From NCBI GenBank assembly GCA_017454325.1, contig JAFTDG010000158.1, positions 1 through 59,510 on the forward strand: DNA of 59,510 nucleotides, read 5' to 3'. Numbering within the stretch: the stretch's first letter is position 1; each line of letters starts with the position of its first letter. This DNA comes from Desulfovibrio sp. (GTDB lineage Bacteria > Desulfobacterota > Desulfovibrionia > Desulfovibrionales > Desulfovibrionaceae). Of this stretch, positions 44,453 to 54,146 are shown one piece after another. A program made the translations under genes and the position numbers. The notes under the pieces are model-generated. The model worked only from the letters and a program-made list of their open reading frames with translations, was not told the origin of the DNA and ran no database searches.

Positions 44453-45590
44453 GGCTGAATGTCCTAAACCCTGCCACTTTGCACACGGCATCACGCATAC
44501 TCAATGTAAGGTCTTCTCTCGTCATTTCAGCTACCATATCTTCAAAGGAAATGGCAGGTTTCCAGTGGAGTTTTTTTCTTGCCTTCGTGGCATCGCCCAG
44601 CAGGGTTTCCACCTCAGTAGGTCGATAATATCGCGGGTCTACCCGCACAATGACATCCCCCGATTTCACTTGACAGTCAAGGCCCATACGATTACCGGCG
44701 ATTCTGCGCAACTGCTCTTGATCCACTTCTGCGACACTACCGACTTCTTCACTACCGCTCCCCTGCCAATGAAGCTTCACCCCCAGCTCCTTCGCAGCTG
44801 TATTGACAAAATCACGTACAGAAAACTGTCGCCCTGTAGCGATAACAAAATCCTCTGCATGTTCTTGTTGCAGCATAAGCCATTGCATCTGCACATAATC
44901 ACGGGCATGCCCCCAGTCCCGTTTGGCATTCAAATTACCTAGCCACAGACAATCCTGTAAACCAAGAACAATCCGCGATAGTGCACGGGTTATTTTGCGG
45001 GTAACAAATGTCTCTCCCCTCGCAGGCGACTCATGATTAAACAAAATGCCGTTACATGCGTACATTCCGTACGCTTCGCGGTAATTGACAGTAATCCAGT
45101 ACGCATACAACTTGGCACAGGCGTACGGAGAACGCGGGTAAAAAGGAGTTTTTTCCGCTTGGGGTGTTTCTTGAACCTGTCCAAAGAGTTCTGAAGTGGA
45201 TGCTTGGTAAAAACGCGTCCTGGCGGCCTGCCCTGTGATACGAATGGCTTCCAACAGTCGCAGAGTGCCCAAGGCATTCACATCGGCAGTATACTCCGGT
45301 GACTCAAACGATACCTGTACATGGCTCTGTGCAGCAAGATTATACACTTCTTCAGGCTGTACTTCCTGAATAATGCGTACAAGACTGCTTGAATCGCTCA
45401 AGTCTCCATAGTGCAAAATAAAATGTACGTCAGCAGCATGGGGATCCTGATAGAGATGATCAATTCGATCTGTATTGAATAGTGAAGTACGCCGTTTAAT
45501 ACCATGTACTTCATACCCTTTGGAAAGCAAGAACTCTGCAAGGTAAGCTCCATCCTGACCAGTGACCCCGGTGATAAGGGCTCTTTTCAT
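44439..45590 (-). CDS. gmd: GDP-mannose 4,6-dehydratase
   Basis: Gmd dehydrates GDP-D-mannose, the first step to GDP-fucose or GDP-rhamnose. The 383 residues begin [21 protein letters not shown] and continue [26 protein letters not shown]. They have the active-site Ser/Thr region [11 protein letters not shown] and Tyr/Lys in [16 protein letters not shown], then [31 protein letters not shown] precedes ATG 45590. It overlaps fcl, so both act together. The divergent upstream 134 nt also serve cbiQ. Confidence 0.95.
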   Translation of the reverse strand: MKRALITGVTGQDGAYLAEFLLSKGYEVHGIKRRTSLFNTDRIDHLYQDPHAADVHFILHYGDLSDSSSLVRIIQEVQPEEVYNLAAQSHVQVSFESPEYTADVNALGTLRLLEAIRITGQAARTRFYQASTSELFGQVQETPQAEKTPFYPRSPYACAKLYAYWITVNYREAYGMYACNGILFNHESPARGETFVTRKITRALSRIVLGLQDCLWLGNLNAKRDWGHARDYVQMQWLMLQQEHAEDFVIATGRQFSVRDFVNTAAKELGVKLHWQGSGSEEVGSVAEVDQEQLRRIAGNRMGLDCQVKSGDVIVRVDPRYYRPTEVETLLGDATKARKKLHWKPAISFEDMVAEMTREDLTLSMRDAVCKVAGFRTFSHGGE

Positions 45591-45724
45591 CTCTTTTCCT
45601 TTATTCCTGCTAAAAAATCTGATAAGGATATCTTATGTAACTCTCAACTCTTAGCCAAGGGGAATGACGTACCTCCATCTATCCAACATACGTATTGCAA
45701 CACATTACTGGAGTGCCCCGTAGT

Positions 45725-46486
45725 ATGGTTGAACAATCCCTGTTCCATGCATCCTGCATACATCATCTTGACCCTCGGCTGCGCATAAGTTGTGCGATGT
45801 GTCTTGCCATATGTTTCTCAATGTTACGCAGCCTCGCAGGCTGTCTCACGGGATTGTTCATAGGGGTAGTGCTTCTTGTTCTATCACGTCCTCAATGGCG
45901 TCCCATACGACGTCGTTTAATGACAATCAACATTTTTGTTCTTTTTCTCTGGTGTATCACCCCATTGACCACACCTGGCACAGCCTTGATACAATATGGG
46001 GCAATCGACGTCAGCCTTGAAGGTACGCAGCTAGCCCTGTTAGTAACCCTTAAAGCCAATGCTATAGCTTGCATTTTTCTTACACTGATTTGTACCATGA
46101 GTATAACAGAGGCAGGGCATGCATTGGAATGTCTGCGGTGCCCGAACAAACTCGTCTTTCTTTTTCTGTTCACTGCACGTTACCTACATGTTATTGCAAA
46201 AGAATGGAGCATCCTTTTTACATCTGCAAAATTGCGTGGCTTTATTCCTCATACGAATATTCTTACCTATCGTACCCTCGCATCTCTACTGGGACTTTTG
46301 CTTGTACGCAGCTACATGCGTGCGCAACGCGTACATGATGCTATGCTGCTTCGCGGTTTTACAGGTCATTTTCGCACTATAACAACATTTCGCACTCGTC
46401 CGTTTGATTTCTACTTTTTATTAGCGATGTTACTCTGTGTAACTGCTGTGTTTTTTACAGAATACTTCGGAGATACATATGTCTGA
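45725..46486 (+). CDS. cbiQ: ECF transporter transmembrane subunit CbiQ/EcfT
   Basis: CbiQ couples the ATPase to a substrate-binding subunit in energy-coupling-factor transporters, here probably for cobalt or nickel. The 253-residue protein has five or so membrane segments (about 20-130 and 225-245) and the cytoplasmic coupling helices with LRGF-type motifs (FTSAKLRGFIP near 168 and DAMLLRGFTG near 207) that contact the ATPase. ATG 45725 has GGAG upstream at 11 nt. It overlaps cbiO by 8 nt. The CbiM and CbiN partners that bind cobalt are not adjacent. Confidence 0.87.
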   Translation: MVEQSLFHASCIHHLDPRLRISCAMCLAICFSMLRSLAGCLTGLFIGVVLLVLSRPQWRPIRRRLMTINIFVLFLWCITPLTTPGTALIQYGAIDVSLEGTQLALLVTLKANAIACIFLTLICTMSITEAGHALECLRCPNKLVFLFLFTARYLHVIAKEWSILFTSAKLRGFIPHTNILTYRTLASLLGLLLVRSYMRAQRVHDAMLLRGFTGHFRTITTFRTRPFDFYFLLAMLLCVTAVFFTEYFGDTYV

Positions 46487-47237
46487 AGATACATATACCA
46501 GACAAGATACAGCTATTATCAGTCTGGAAAATCTTTCCTTCAGCTACACAGCAGATGCTAATAATTCGCATCCTGTGCTACACGATATCAACTTTTCTCT
46601 AAAAACAGGTCAGCACATTGGCTTATATGGTCCAAATGGCAGTGGCAAGACCACTCTTTTCCGTTGTATTACTGGTTTATTACATCCACAGCATGGACGT
46701 ATATTGTTTCATGGTATTCCCCTAGAAAATGAAAAAGATTTTCATCTACTGCGTTGTCGCGTCGGTTTTGTGCTGCAGCATGCAGACGACCAGCTGTTTT
46801 TCCCCAACGTGCTGGAAGACGTGGCTTTTGGGCCGCTAAATCTTGGCATGTCTGAAGATGCTGCAAAGCAACGGGCACTGGAGACCCTGAAAGATCTTGG
46901 CCTCACCGGTTTTGAAAACAGGCTTACGCATCGCTTATCCGGCGGAGAAAAAAAACTTGTTTCACTGGCTACCGTTCTCGCAATGCAACCCGAAGCCCTG
47001 TTATTGGATGAACCGACCAATGATCTGGACGCTACGGCGCGTCAACGCATTATTGATATTTTAGATAACCTGCATACCGCACGTATTACCGTTTCTCATG
47101 ACTGGGATTTTCTGGCTCGAGTATCCGATGACTTTACCACAATTGACCACGGGCGCTTACATCCCTTCGCGCCCTCGCTCGCCCATGCACACCTGCATGC
47201 ACATCCTTTGGGCAATACACCTCATGAACATCAATGA
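46479..47237 (+). CDS. cbiO: ECF transporter ATPase CbiO/EcfA
   Basis: This ABC ATPase drives the transporter whose membrane subunit is CbiQ. The 252 residues have the Walker A loop GLYGPNGSGKTTLFRC, the Q-loop FVLQHADDQLFFP, the signature RLSGGEKKLVSLA, Walker B ALLLDEPTNDLDA and the His switch TVSHDWDF. The C-terminus is unusually His-rich (AHAHLHAHPLGNTPHEHQ, 8 His near 235-252), consistent with nickel or cobalt handling. GGAG precedes ATG 46479. The pair cbiQO is complete but lacks its substrate component here. Confidence 0.9.
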   Translation: MSEDTYTRQDTAIISLENLSFSYTADANNSHPVLHDINFSLKTGQHIGLYGPNGSGKTTLFRCITGLLHPQHGRILFHGIPLENEKDFHLLRCRVGFVLQHADDQLFFPNVLEDVAFGPLNLGMSEDAAKQRALETLKDLGLTGFENRLTHRLSGGEKKLVSLATVLAMQPEALLLDEPTNDLDATARQRIIDILDNLHTARITVSHDWDFLARVSDDFTTIDHGRLHPFAPSLAHAHLHAHPLGNTPHEHQ

Positions 47238-47370
47238 AAGGTACCGCATCGCCTACAGTGTATCCCTTGATAAAATCCACGAAATAGACAATGCTAGGCA
47301 ATATTCATGTGCAAGAGACAACGTACAGACGCACTAGGCTGCAACCCCTCACAACCCCAAGGAGCGTACC

Positions 47371-48273
47371 ATGTCAAAGGATCTGCGGATTGGGTGGATC
47401 GGCACGGGTGTCATGGGTTTTTCCATGGCCAACCATCTTTTGGACGCCGGATATGAACTTACTGTCTATACCCGTACGAAAGCAAAAGCTGAACAGCTTC
47501 TGGCTAAAGGCGCACATTGGGCGGACTCTCCCTGTGCAGTAGCACAAGTGTCAGATGCGGTCTTTTCCATTGTTGGCTATCCCGCAGATGTTGAAGAAGT
47601 TATGATTGGCGATAAAGGGGCATTGCATGGTCTTGGCAAGGGAGGAATACTCTGTGACATGAGCACCTCAAGCCCGGCACTTGCAGAACGCATTTTTGAA
47701 GAAGCCCGTAAACAGGGCTGTGAGGCCCTTGATGCGCCTGTAACAGGTGGAGATATTGGAGCACGCGAAGCAAGGCTCTCCATCTTCGTGGGCGGCAATG
47801 CTGCAGCCTTTGATCGCTTACTGCCGTGCTTTCAGGCAATGGGCACAAAAATTCTGCATTGCGGCGGTGCCGGTTTTGGGCAAAAGGCCAAACTTGCCAA
47901 TCAGGTTGCCATAGCTGGTGTGATGTTCAGCACCTGTGAATCTCTTCTCTTTGCACAGGAAGCCGGGCTGGATGTAACCCAATGGATGGAACTGGTAGTG
48001 GCAGGGGCAGCAGGTAGCGCAGCCATGAATACCCTTGGCAGACGTATACTGAAGAACGACTTTGAACCCGGATTTTTTATCGACCACTTCATCAAAGATC
48101 TGGGGCTGTGCCTGGAAGAATGCCGTCGCATGGGGTTGATATTGCCGGGCACCACTCTCGCAGACGAGCTCTACCGTTCTATGCAAGCCAGGGGTTTGGG
48201 CAAGCAAGGTACCCAGGCACTTATCGCCAGCCTGGCCGAGCTCTCGGCCAAACATTGGCGTGGCGGCCAATAG
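47371..48273 (+). CDS. NAD(P)-dependent beta-hydroxyacid dehydrogenase (3-hydroxyisobutyrate dehydrogenase family)
   Basis: This 300-residue Rossmann enzyme oxidises a beta-hydroxyacid or reduces its semialdehyde. It shows RIGWIGTGVMGFSMANHLLDAG, the substrate-binding DAPVTGGDIGAREARLSIFVGG, and the catalytic Lys in GQKAKLANQVAIAG, then EPGFFIDHFIKDLGLCLEE. Family members act on 3-hydroxyisobutyrate, tartronate semialdehyde, succinic semialdehyde and others, so the substrate is not settled. AAGGAG precedes the ATG. It is followed 27 nt later by the branching enzyme gene. Confidence 0.88.
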   Translation: MSKDLRIGWIGTGVMGFSMANHLLDAGYELTVYTRTKAKAEQLLAKGAHWADSPCAVAQVSDAVFSIVGYPADVEEVMIGDKGALHGLGKGGILCDMSTSSPALAERIFEEARKQGCEALDAPVTGGDIGAREARLSIFVGGNAAAFDRLLPCFQAMGTKILHCGGAGFGQKAKLANQVAIAGVMFSTCESLLFAQEAGLDVTQWMELVVAGAAGSAAMNTLGRRILKNDFEPGFFIDHFIKDLGLCLEECRRMGLILPGTTLADELYRSMQARGLGKQGTQALIASLAELSAKHWRGGQ

Positions 48274-48300
48274 ACAACCGCAACTTTCAGGAGCTGCAGC

Positions 48301-50334
48301 ATGTGGCCTAAGACAGTCCTTGACGGGCCTCTCAAAGACCCTGCACTGGAGGTATATACCCCTTTTCTGCTACGCCGCTACCGAGCCTTTACTGCAGAAA
48401 TGGAACGCATTGTGAGCGGGTTTGGTTCTCTGCGAGCTTACGCCAATCTGCATACCTTCCTCGGGCCGCATTATATCAATAATCACAACGGTTCTTTTTG
48501 GCGCTGGCGCGAATATATGCCACATGCAGAAACACTGTGGTTGACCACCGACAAGCTGAATTTCCAGCGGCATGCAAAATTTCGTTTTGCACGAAAAGCC
48601 AACGATATATTTGAATTAGAAATTCCAGGTGATGCACTGGAACACGGCACGTACGTCGAGTTCAGGATGACGCCACAAAAAGAGAACGTGTCAGATCGGG
48701 ACCCTAGAGCAGAACGTCGCGTCCCTATCTTTTCACAATGGGTTCTGCAGGATGTAAACGTGCCCGAGCAATGGTGTGCACGCATCTGGAAGCCTGACAC
48801 ACCCTATCATTTCCGCCACCCTCGGCCTGAACTGTCAGCGTTTCCACGCATCTATGAAGCGCATGTCGGCATGGCCCAGCCCGCAGAGGAACATCACGGC
48901 AAGAGCGTAGGAAGCTATGCACAGTTTATGCGCCATGTACTGCCGCGTATCAAGGCGGATGGTTATACTGCCGTACAACTCATGGGCATTCTTGAGCATC
49001 CACTGTACCGCTCGTTTGGCTACCAGGTCAGTAGTTACTTTGCACCATCCTCGCGCTATGGTACACCGGACGAATTCAAAGCGTTGATTGATGCAGCACA
49101 TGGTCTTGGATTAGCCATAATTCTGGACATTCCGCACGGGCACGCTGCTGCCAATACGGAGCAGGGCCCGGCCCGCTATGACGGCAGCAATTACTTCTTT
49201 ATGCCGGAACTTAATCAGTGGGGGACACCATCCTTTGATTTTCGTCAAGATATGACACGTCGGTTTCTCCTCTCCAACTGCCGCTACTGGCTTGAAGAAT
49301 TTCGCATAGACGGTTTCCGTTTTGATGCAGTGGGCAATATGCTCTACTTGGACCACGGGCTGAATGATGATTTCTCACATGTAGGACGCTGTTTTTATGG
49401 TAAGGATAATCAGCCACGGTCTAACGTGGAAGGAGAACTTTATCTGAATCTTGCTAACGCTCTCATTCACGACATTTATCCCAATGCCATAACCATCGCT
49501 GAAGAATTTTCAGGTATGCCCGGTCTTACATGTCCTCCGGAGGCCGGCGGCCTGGGATTTGACTTTCGCTTCGCCATGGGCATTCCTGACTATTGGGCAA
49601 AATGTATCGCTGCCCCCAAAGACATGGGCAGCTTGTGGTATGAGATGACCAACCATAGACCGTATGATCGTACCATCAGCTATGTGGAGTGCCACGATCA
49701 GAGTATTAACGGTGAAGATTCCATGATCTGGCGCCTGTTGCATGACGATATGTACCAATATATGGCTGTGGGTACTGACACATGGAATGTTTCACGCGGT
49801 CTGGCGTTCTATCGACTGATGCGTCTGCTTACATTGACCACGGCAGATGCTGGCTACCTTAACTTCATGGGCTGTGAATTTGGCCACCCTGAGTGGTTAG
49901 ATGCAGAAGAACACGCCCACCGTCAATGGCGGCTCGCAGATGATGCACAGCTCAAATATGCCGCACTTGCGCAATGGGACAAAGCACAGCTCCTGGGGCT
50001 GGTACAACGCTTTCTGGCAGATTTTCAACAACCTCCGCTCTTTCGCTTTATTCATGAAGACAAAAGGCTGCTGGCTTTTGAACGGGGGCGGTTGCTGATT
50101 GTCGTCAACATGCATGAGACCCAGGCTCAAAACGATCTGCTTTTCGCCGTCACTCCAGGGAAGTATATTGAGATACTCTCTTCCGACGAAACGGCCTTTG
50201 CCGGGCATGGCAATTTACATGTAACACACCCACCACAAGAACATTTTACCACACCCCTGCCACATCGCAACGAAGGGGATATACAGTTGTACCTGCCCCC
50301 CATGGTGGCATTGGTTCTCTACAGAACAGAGTGA
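48301..50334 (+). CDS. glgB: GH13 alpha-glucan branching enzyme
   Basis: The 677-residue enzyme introduces alpha-1,6 branches into glycogen-type glucans. It has an N-terminal CBM48-like region (about 60-165) and a GH13 barrel (about 185-560). The barrel has a region-I variant DIPHGHAAAN, nucleophile Asp in IDGFRFDAVGNM, acid/base Glu in IAEEFSGMPG, and VECHDQSING for the third Asp. The catalytic residues are all present, and the layout resembles the eukaryote-like GlgB group. GGAG precedes ATG 48301. glgA, glgC and glgP do not adjoin it, so the start of glycogen synthesis must lie elsewhere. Confidence 0.88.
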   Translation: MWPKTVLDGPLKDPALEVYTPFLLRRYRAFTAEMERIVSGFGSLRAYANLHTFLGPHYINNHNGSFWRWREYMPHAETLWLTTDKLNFQRHAKFRFARKANDIFELEIPGDALEHGTYVEFRMTPQKENVSDRDPRAERRVPIFSQWVLQDVNVPEQWCARIWKPDTPYHFRHPRPELSAFPRIYEAHVGMAQPAEEHHGKSVGSYAQFMRHVLPRIKADGYTAVQLMGILEHPLYRSFGYQVSSYFAPSSRYGTPDEFKALIDAAHGLGLAIILDIPHGHAAANTEQGPARYDGSNYFFMPELNQWGTPSFDFRQDMTRRFLLSNCRYWLEEFRIDGFRFDAVGNMLYLDHGLNDDFSHVGRCFYGKDNQPRSNVEGELYLNLANALIHDIYPNAITIAEEFSGMPGLTCPPEAGGLGFDFRFAMGIPDYWAKCIAAPKDMGSLWYEMTNHRPYDRTISYVECHDQSINGEDSMIWRLLHDDMYQYMAVGTDTWNVSRGLAFYRLMRLLTLTTADAGYLNFMGCEFGHPEWLDAEEHAHRQWRLADDAQLKYAALAQWDKAQLLGLVQRFLADFQQPPLFRFIHEDKRLLAFERGRLLIVVNMHETQAQNDLLFAVTPGKYIEILSSDETAFAGHGNLHVTHPPQEHFTTPLPHRNEGDIQLYLPPMVALVLYRTE

Positions 50335-50362
50335 CAAAACTGCTCCAAAGGAAAAAGGAGCT
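50335..50362 (-). terminator. Possible terminator after speA
   Basis: On the minus strand GCTCC / GGAGC forms a short stem with a 10-nt loop, followed by TTTT. It sits between the convergent glgB and speA stop codons. The stem is short. Confidence 0.4.
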
Positions 50363-50376
50363 GTATCGGCACGGCG

Positions 50377-52293
50377 TCATCGTTCAAAATAGGTATATCC
50401 CCGCAGGCCGTCTTCAAAAGCCTGCATGATGGCAAAACGTTCGCTGGGCGAAATACGTCCCTGACGTACTGCCTGTTCTGCTGTGCTGCGCAAATCTTCC
50501 AGGATACGTCTCGGGTCGTATTCCACATAGCTCAGAATATCAGCAACGGCATCTCCGCGTATTTCACGCACATACTCGTATGTTCCGTCTTCCGAAACAC
50601 GGATGGATACCACGTTTGTATCACCCATAAGGTTGTGCATATCGCCCAAGGTTTCCTGATAGGCACCTACGAGAAAAACACCAAGGTAGTATTCTTCTCC
50701 TTCACGCAAGGGATGTAATTCCAGCGTGGACTTCATTCCTTGTGGATCAATAAAATGATCAATGCGTCCATCGGAATCGCATGTAATGTCAGAAATAATG
50801 GCCTGCCGTGAAGGGAACTCCCCAAGCCGATGGACGGGCATAATGGGGAAAAGCTGATCTATGGCCCAAGAATCCGGCAATGACTGGAACACACTGAAAT
50901 TGCCGTAGTAAATGTCGGCCAGGCTGATATCAATATCCTCGAGATCGCGAGGAACTGTCTTAAGACGTGTCTTTTCCTGGGCTATGCGCATGATAATGGC
51001 CCAAAAAAAACGTTCAGCTTGCGTACGCTGCCGCAATGTCACCCTGCCAGTAGAAAAAAGCTGCCGCACCTCATCTCGATAATAAACCGCATCGTTATAA
51101 CATTCCTGCAAATTACGCAGACTGATATTTGCCAGTGTTTCGCGCAGGTTCAACACCGGCTCAGGCGTTTCTTCGGGTAAACTGTCAGGCAACTGCACTT
51201 CTTCCACCATGCTTACATCAAGCACATTGAAAAGCAGCACAGAATAATAGGCTACTGTAGCGCGACCAGATTCTGTAATAATATGGGGATGTGGCACCTC
51301 CTGCTCATCAAGAATGCTCATGATGGCTTCCACCACATCCATACAGTATTCGTCCAGTGTATAATTACGAGAAGAGATATAATTTGTGTGCGATCCGTCA
51401 TAATCCACTGCCAGGCCGCCCCCCAGATCCAGATAGCCCATGGGAGCGCCCTCTTGTACGAGACCGACATAGAGTCGTGCCCCCTCCATGACGCCAGTAC
51501 GGATATCTCGTATATTGGAGACCTGTGATCCCAGGTGGTAGTGCAGCAGCCGAAAGCAGTCCAGCATCTCATTGGCTTTAAGCGTGTCCAGTACATCAAC
51601 TATCTGCGCTGGAGAGAGACCGAAAGTGGAACGCTCCCCCCCTGAGTCAGTCCAATGCCCGCTTGCTTTCACCGATAATTTAGCGCGCACGCCAATATTT
51701 GGACGCACGCCTAATGCCTTGCTGCGTTCCAGCAATACATCTAGCTCACTGGGCATCTCCAGCACAAAAAAAATATTGAATCCCAAACGCAGGGCCTGCA
51801 ACCCCAAATCCAAAAATTCGCCGTCCTTGTAGCCATTGCAAATGATGCAGGCTTCGCGGTCTTGCATCAGAGACACTGCGGCAATGAGTTCTGCTTTAGA
51901 ACCGACTTCAAGTCCATGATGATACGAAGGCCCAAAACGAGCAATCATTTCTATAACTTGCTGCTGCTGATTAACCTTGACGGGGAAAACTCCACGGTAT
52001 GAACCGCTATAATTGAGGGATACAATAGCTTTGCGGAACGATTCATGAATATTGGCGATACGCGAATCCAAAATATTTTCTACGCGCAATAAAACTGGCA
52101 TGTCATAACCACGCTCCCGCAACCCAGCAATAACCTCAGGAATGGAAACCTGCGGCCCGCTAGGGCCATTGGGACAGATTACTACTTCACCCTTTTCTGA
52201 CACGTCAAAATAGCCAGCCCCCCAGTTGCGGATTCCATAGAGTTCTATGGAATCTTCCACCCGCCACTGTTGCAATGCGCGGTTCTTTGTCAA
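50377..52293 (-). CDS. speA: Biosynthetic arginine decarboxylase
   Basis: SpeA decarboxylates arginine to agmatine, the first step of putrescine and spermidine synthesis. The 638-residue PLP enzyme has GVFPVKVNQQQQV with the PLP lysine (about 103-115) and HHGLEVGSKAELIAAV. It also has CNGYKDGEFLDLG, LDLGGGLAVDYDGS (phosphate loop) and the late FVFQSLPDSWAIDQLFPIMPVHRL-like segment near 470. The start is TTG at 52291-52293, chosen because AAGGAG is 6 nt upstream; the ATG nearby is out of frame. Convergent with glgB. Confidence 0.93.
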   Translation of the reverse strand: MTKNRALQQWRVEDSIELYGIRNWGAGYFDVSEKGEVVICPNGPSGPQVSIPEVIAGLRERGYDMPVLLRVENILDSRIANIHESFRKAIVSLNYSGSYRGVFPVKVNQQQQVIEMIARFGPSYHHGLEVGSKAELIAAVSLMQDREACIICNGYKDGEFLDLGLQALRLGFNIFFVLEMPSELDVLLERSKALGVRPNIGVRAKLSVKASGHWTDSGGERSTFGLSPAQIVDVLDTLKANEMLDCFRLLHYHLGSQVSNIRDIRTGVMEGARLYVGLVQEGAPMGYLDLGGGLAVDYDGSHTNYISSRNYTLDEYCMDVVEAIMSILDEQEVPHPHIITESGRATVAYYSVLLFNVLDVSMVEEVQLPDSLPEETPEPVLNLRETLANISLRNLQECYNDAVYYRDEVRQLFSTGRVTLRQRTQAERFFWAIIMRIAQEKTRLKTVPRDLEDIDISLADIYYGNFSVFQSLPDSWAIDQLFPIMPVHRLGEFPSRQAIISDITCDSDGRIDHFIDPQGMKSTLELHPLREGEEYYLGVFLVGAYQETLGDMHNLMGDTNVVSIRVSEDGTYEYVREIRGDAVADILSYVEYDPRRILEDLRSTAEQAVRQGRISPSERFAIMQAFEDGLRGYTYFER

Positions 52294-52477
52294 ATCATGC
52301 TCCTTTCATACCGTCTGCTTGTCTGATGAACACACGATTCTGTCGTCATGACAAAATTACGCTGTGCTATAGCTCGAAGTCAATGAAGAAATACTAATGG
52401 CATATATATTGCAATTAACAAATAATATCTGTCAAATTTCTTCAGACAGCTGCGTTCTGGTAGATAGGAGTAGCACT

Positions 52478-52807
52478 ATGGAACTGGAATTTCGGTCTCG
52501 CAATAACGATATGGGGCATATTTTTCCCACATTTCAAGAACGAGTAAACACTATGCTCCCCGCTAACAGCACAGACTACCATTCTTTATCTGAAAGTACG
52601 CAACCTGCCTCGCTTCTCGCAAGTTCGGCTGCGCCTGTCCTAGCAAACACATCCCCCGGAAGCCCGCACATGCTTAACTCTGAAGAAATGCAGCTGGCAC
52701 TGGCCCAAGTGGAACAGGAAGCAGAAGCCCACAATCAGGAACTAATCCGTGCGCATTCGGGCCTTACTGAACAACGTGTCGCCCGTCTGCTTGGTTTACT
52801 GAAGTAA
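52478..52807 (+). CDS. Small hypothetical protein
   Basis: The 109-residue soluble protein has a Ser/Ala/Pro-rich middle (about 35-70) and a helical C-terminus (NSEEMQLALAQVEQEAEAHNQELIRAHSGLTEQRVARLLGLL) that may be a coiled coil or regulator-like tail. I do not recognise it. AGGAG at 8 nt before ATG 52478 supports the start; the longer frame from 52397 has no ribosome site. It is divergent from speA, with about 180 nt between the starts, and 178 nt ahead of hflK. Confidence 0.65.
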   Translation: MELEFRSRNNDMGHIFPTFQERVNTMLPANSTDYHSLSESTQPASLLASSAAPVLANTSPGSPHMLNSEEMQLALAQVEQEAEAHNQELIRAHSGLTEQRVARLLGLLK

Positions 52808-52985
52808 GCCTGCGTTTTCCATTCATTGAATGATATTGACTTGGTCTTACGCATTTCGTACATTGCGCACTATTGTCTGTACAGGTATACAGTCGTGCGT
52901 TGTATCAACAATCGTTATGGATTACGGGCGAACTGTAGAGCAATTAAGAATAGTGCATTGAGTAACCAAAGGTAAGCCTTTCGTC

Positions 52986-54146
52986 ATGAACTGGGATTGG
53001 GATAAACTGCAGGAAAAACGGCAAAAACAGAGTAAGAACCCGCCAGCGCCTCTGCCTGACGCCAATGAGGATAGAAGGGATACTGAGCCCAGGCGGGCAC
53101 GACGTTCACCTTTCAATGGCGGACACGGCGGTGGCGGAGATAACGGCGGAACCCCATTCGACAGATTCTCGCATATACGCTTCCCTGGCGGCAAGGCGCT
53201 CGGGCTAGTTGCCGGCGCAGGACTGCTGTTGTGGCTGCTTTCTGGAATTTATATTGTTAATCCAGATGAACAGGGAGTAGTGCTCCGCTTCGGAGAATAC
53301 AATCGTACTGAAGGCCCCGGTCCTCATTATGCCTGGCCTATCCCCATAGAATCCGTATACAAGCCTCAGGTGACACAAGTACTTCGCAGCGAAGTGGGAT
53401 TTCGTTCTGTTGGCCAAAGTGCGACATTTCAACAGGGACAGGTACGCACTATTCCTGAAGAGGCTTCCATGCTGACCGGCGATGAAAATATCGTTAATGT
53501 GCAATTCAGCGTTCAGTATAAAATCAGTGACGCCGTTGCCTACCTGTTCAATGTTAGCGCACCGACTGCCCTGGTGCGCAACGCCGCTGAAGCCGCCATG
53601 CGGGAAGTCATTGGAAACAGTCAGATTGATTCCGCCATCACTGATGGCAAATTAAAAATTCAGAGCGAAGCAACGCAGTTACTTCAGGCTGTGCTCAATA
53701 GATACGGCGCGGGCATACAAGTACTTGCCGTTCAATTGCAGGATGTGCATCCTCCACATGAAGTGATTGATGCTTTTAAGGATGTGGCCAGCGCACGGGA
53801 AGACAAAAGCCGTATCATCAATGAGGCAGAGGCGTACCGTAACGAACTTTTACCAAGGGCACGCGGTCAAGCTGCGGCAATGCGCAACGAAGCTGAAGCA
53901 TACAGTACCACGCGTGTACGCAATGCCGAGGGTGAAGCTGCCCGTTTTGACGCCTTGCGCGTTGAATATGAAAAAGCTCCTAAAGTTACGGAACAGCGAC
54001 TCTATTATGAAGCCGTTGAGGACATTCTTTCCCGATCTGCAGAAAAGGTTCTCATGGACAATCCCACCGCAGGTCGTGCCCTCCCCTATCTCAACCTGCC
54101 CAGTTTGAGTGTGCCGGTTTCACCCAAGCAGCTGGAGAAAAAATAA
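52986..54146 (+). CDS. hflK: HflK, membrane protease regulator (SPFH/stomatin family)
   Basis: HflK and HflC form a large membrane complex that encloses and modulates the FtsH protease. The 386 residues have a Lys/Arg and Gly-rich cytoplasmic start (about 1-72), a membrane segment (about 75-92), the SPFH domain (YIVNPDEQGVVLRFGEYNRTEGPGPHYAWPIP and MLTGDENIVNVQFSVQYKI), and a long coiled coil (EDKSRIINEAEAYRNELLPRARGQA). Its stop overlaps the hflC start (TAATG). The pair is in the usual order. Confidence 0.95.
   Translation: MNWDWDKLQEKRQKQSKNPPAPLPDANEDRRDTEPRRARRSPFNGGHGGGGDNGGTPFDRFSHIRFPGGKALGLVAGAGLLLWLLSGIYIVNPDEQGVVLRFGEYNRTEGPGPHYAWPIPIESVYKPQVTQVLRSEVGFRSVGQSATFQQGQVRTIPEEASMLTGDENIVNVQFSVQYKISDAVAYLFNVSAPTALVRNAAEAAMREVIGNSQIDSAITDGKLKIQSEATQLLQAVLNRYGAGIQVLAVQLQDVHPPHEVIDAFKDVASAREDKSRIINEAEAYRNELLPRARGQAAAMRNEAEAYSTTRVRNAEGEAARFDALRVEYEKAPKVTEQRLYYEAVEDILSRSAEKVLMDNPTAGRALPYLNLPSLSVPVSPKQLEKK

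Noticed and set aside
52877..52892. CTGT-N8-ACAG ahead of hflK, matching the E. coli LexA box pattern
   Set aside because: Eight fixed bases are expected about once per window by chance, the bacterium probably uses a different LexA motif, and hflK is not an SOS gene.
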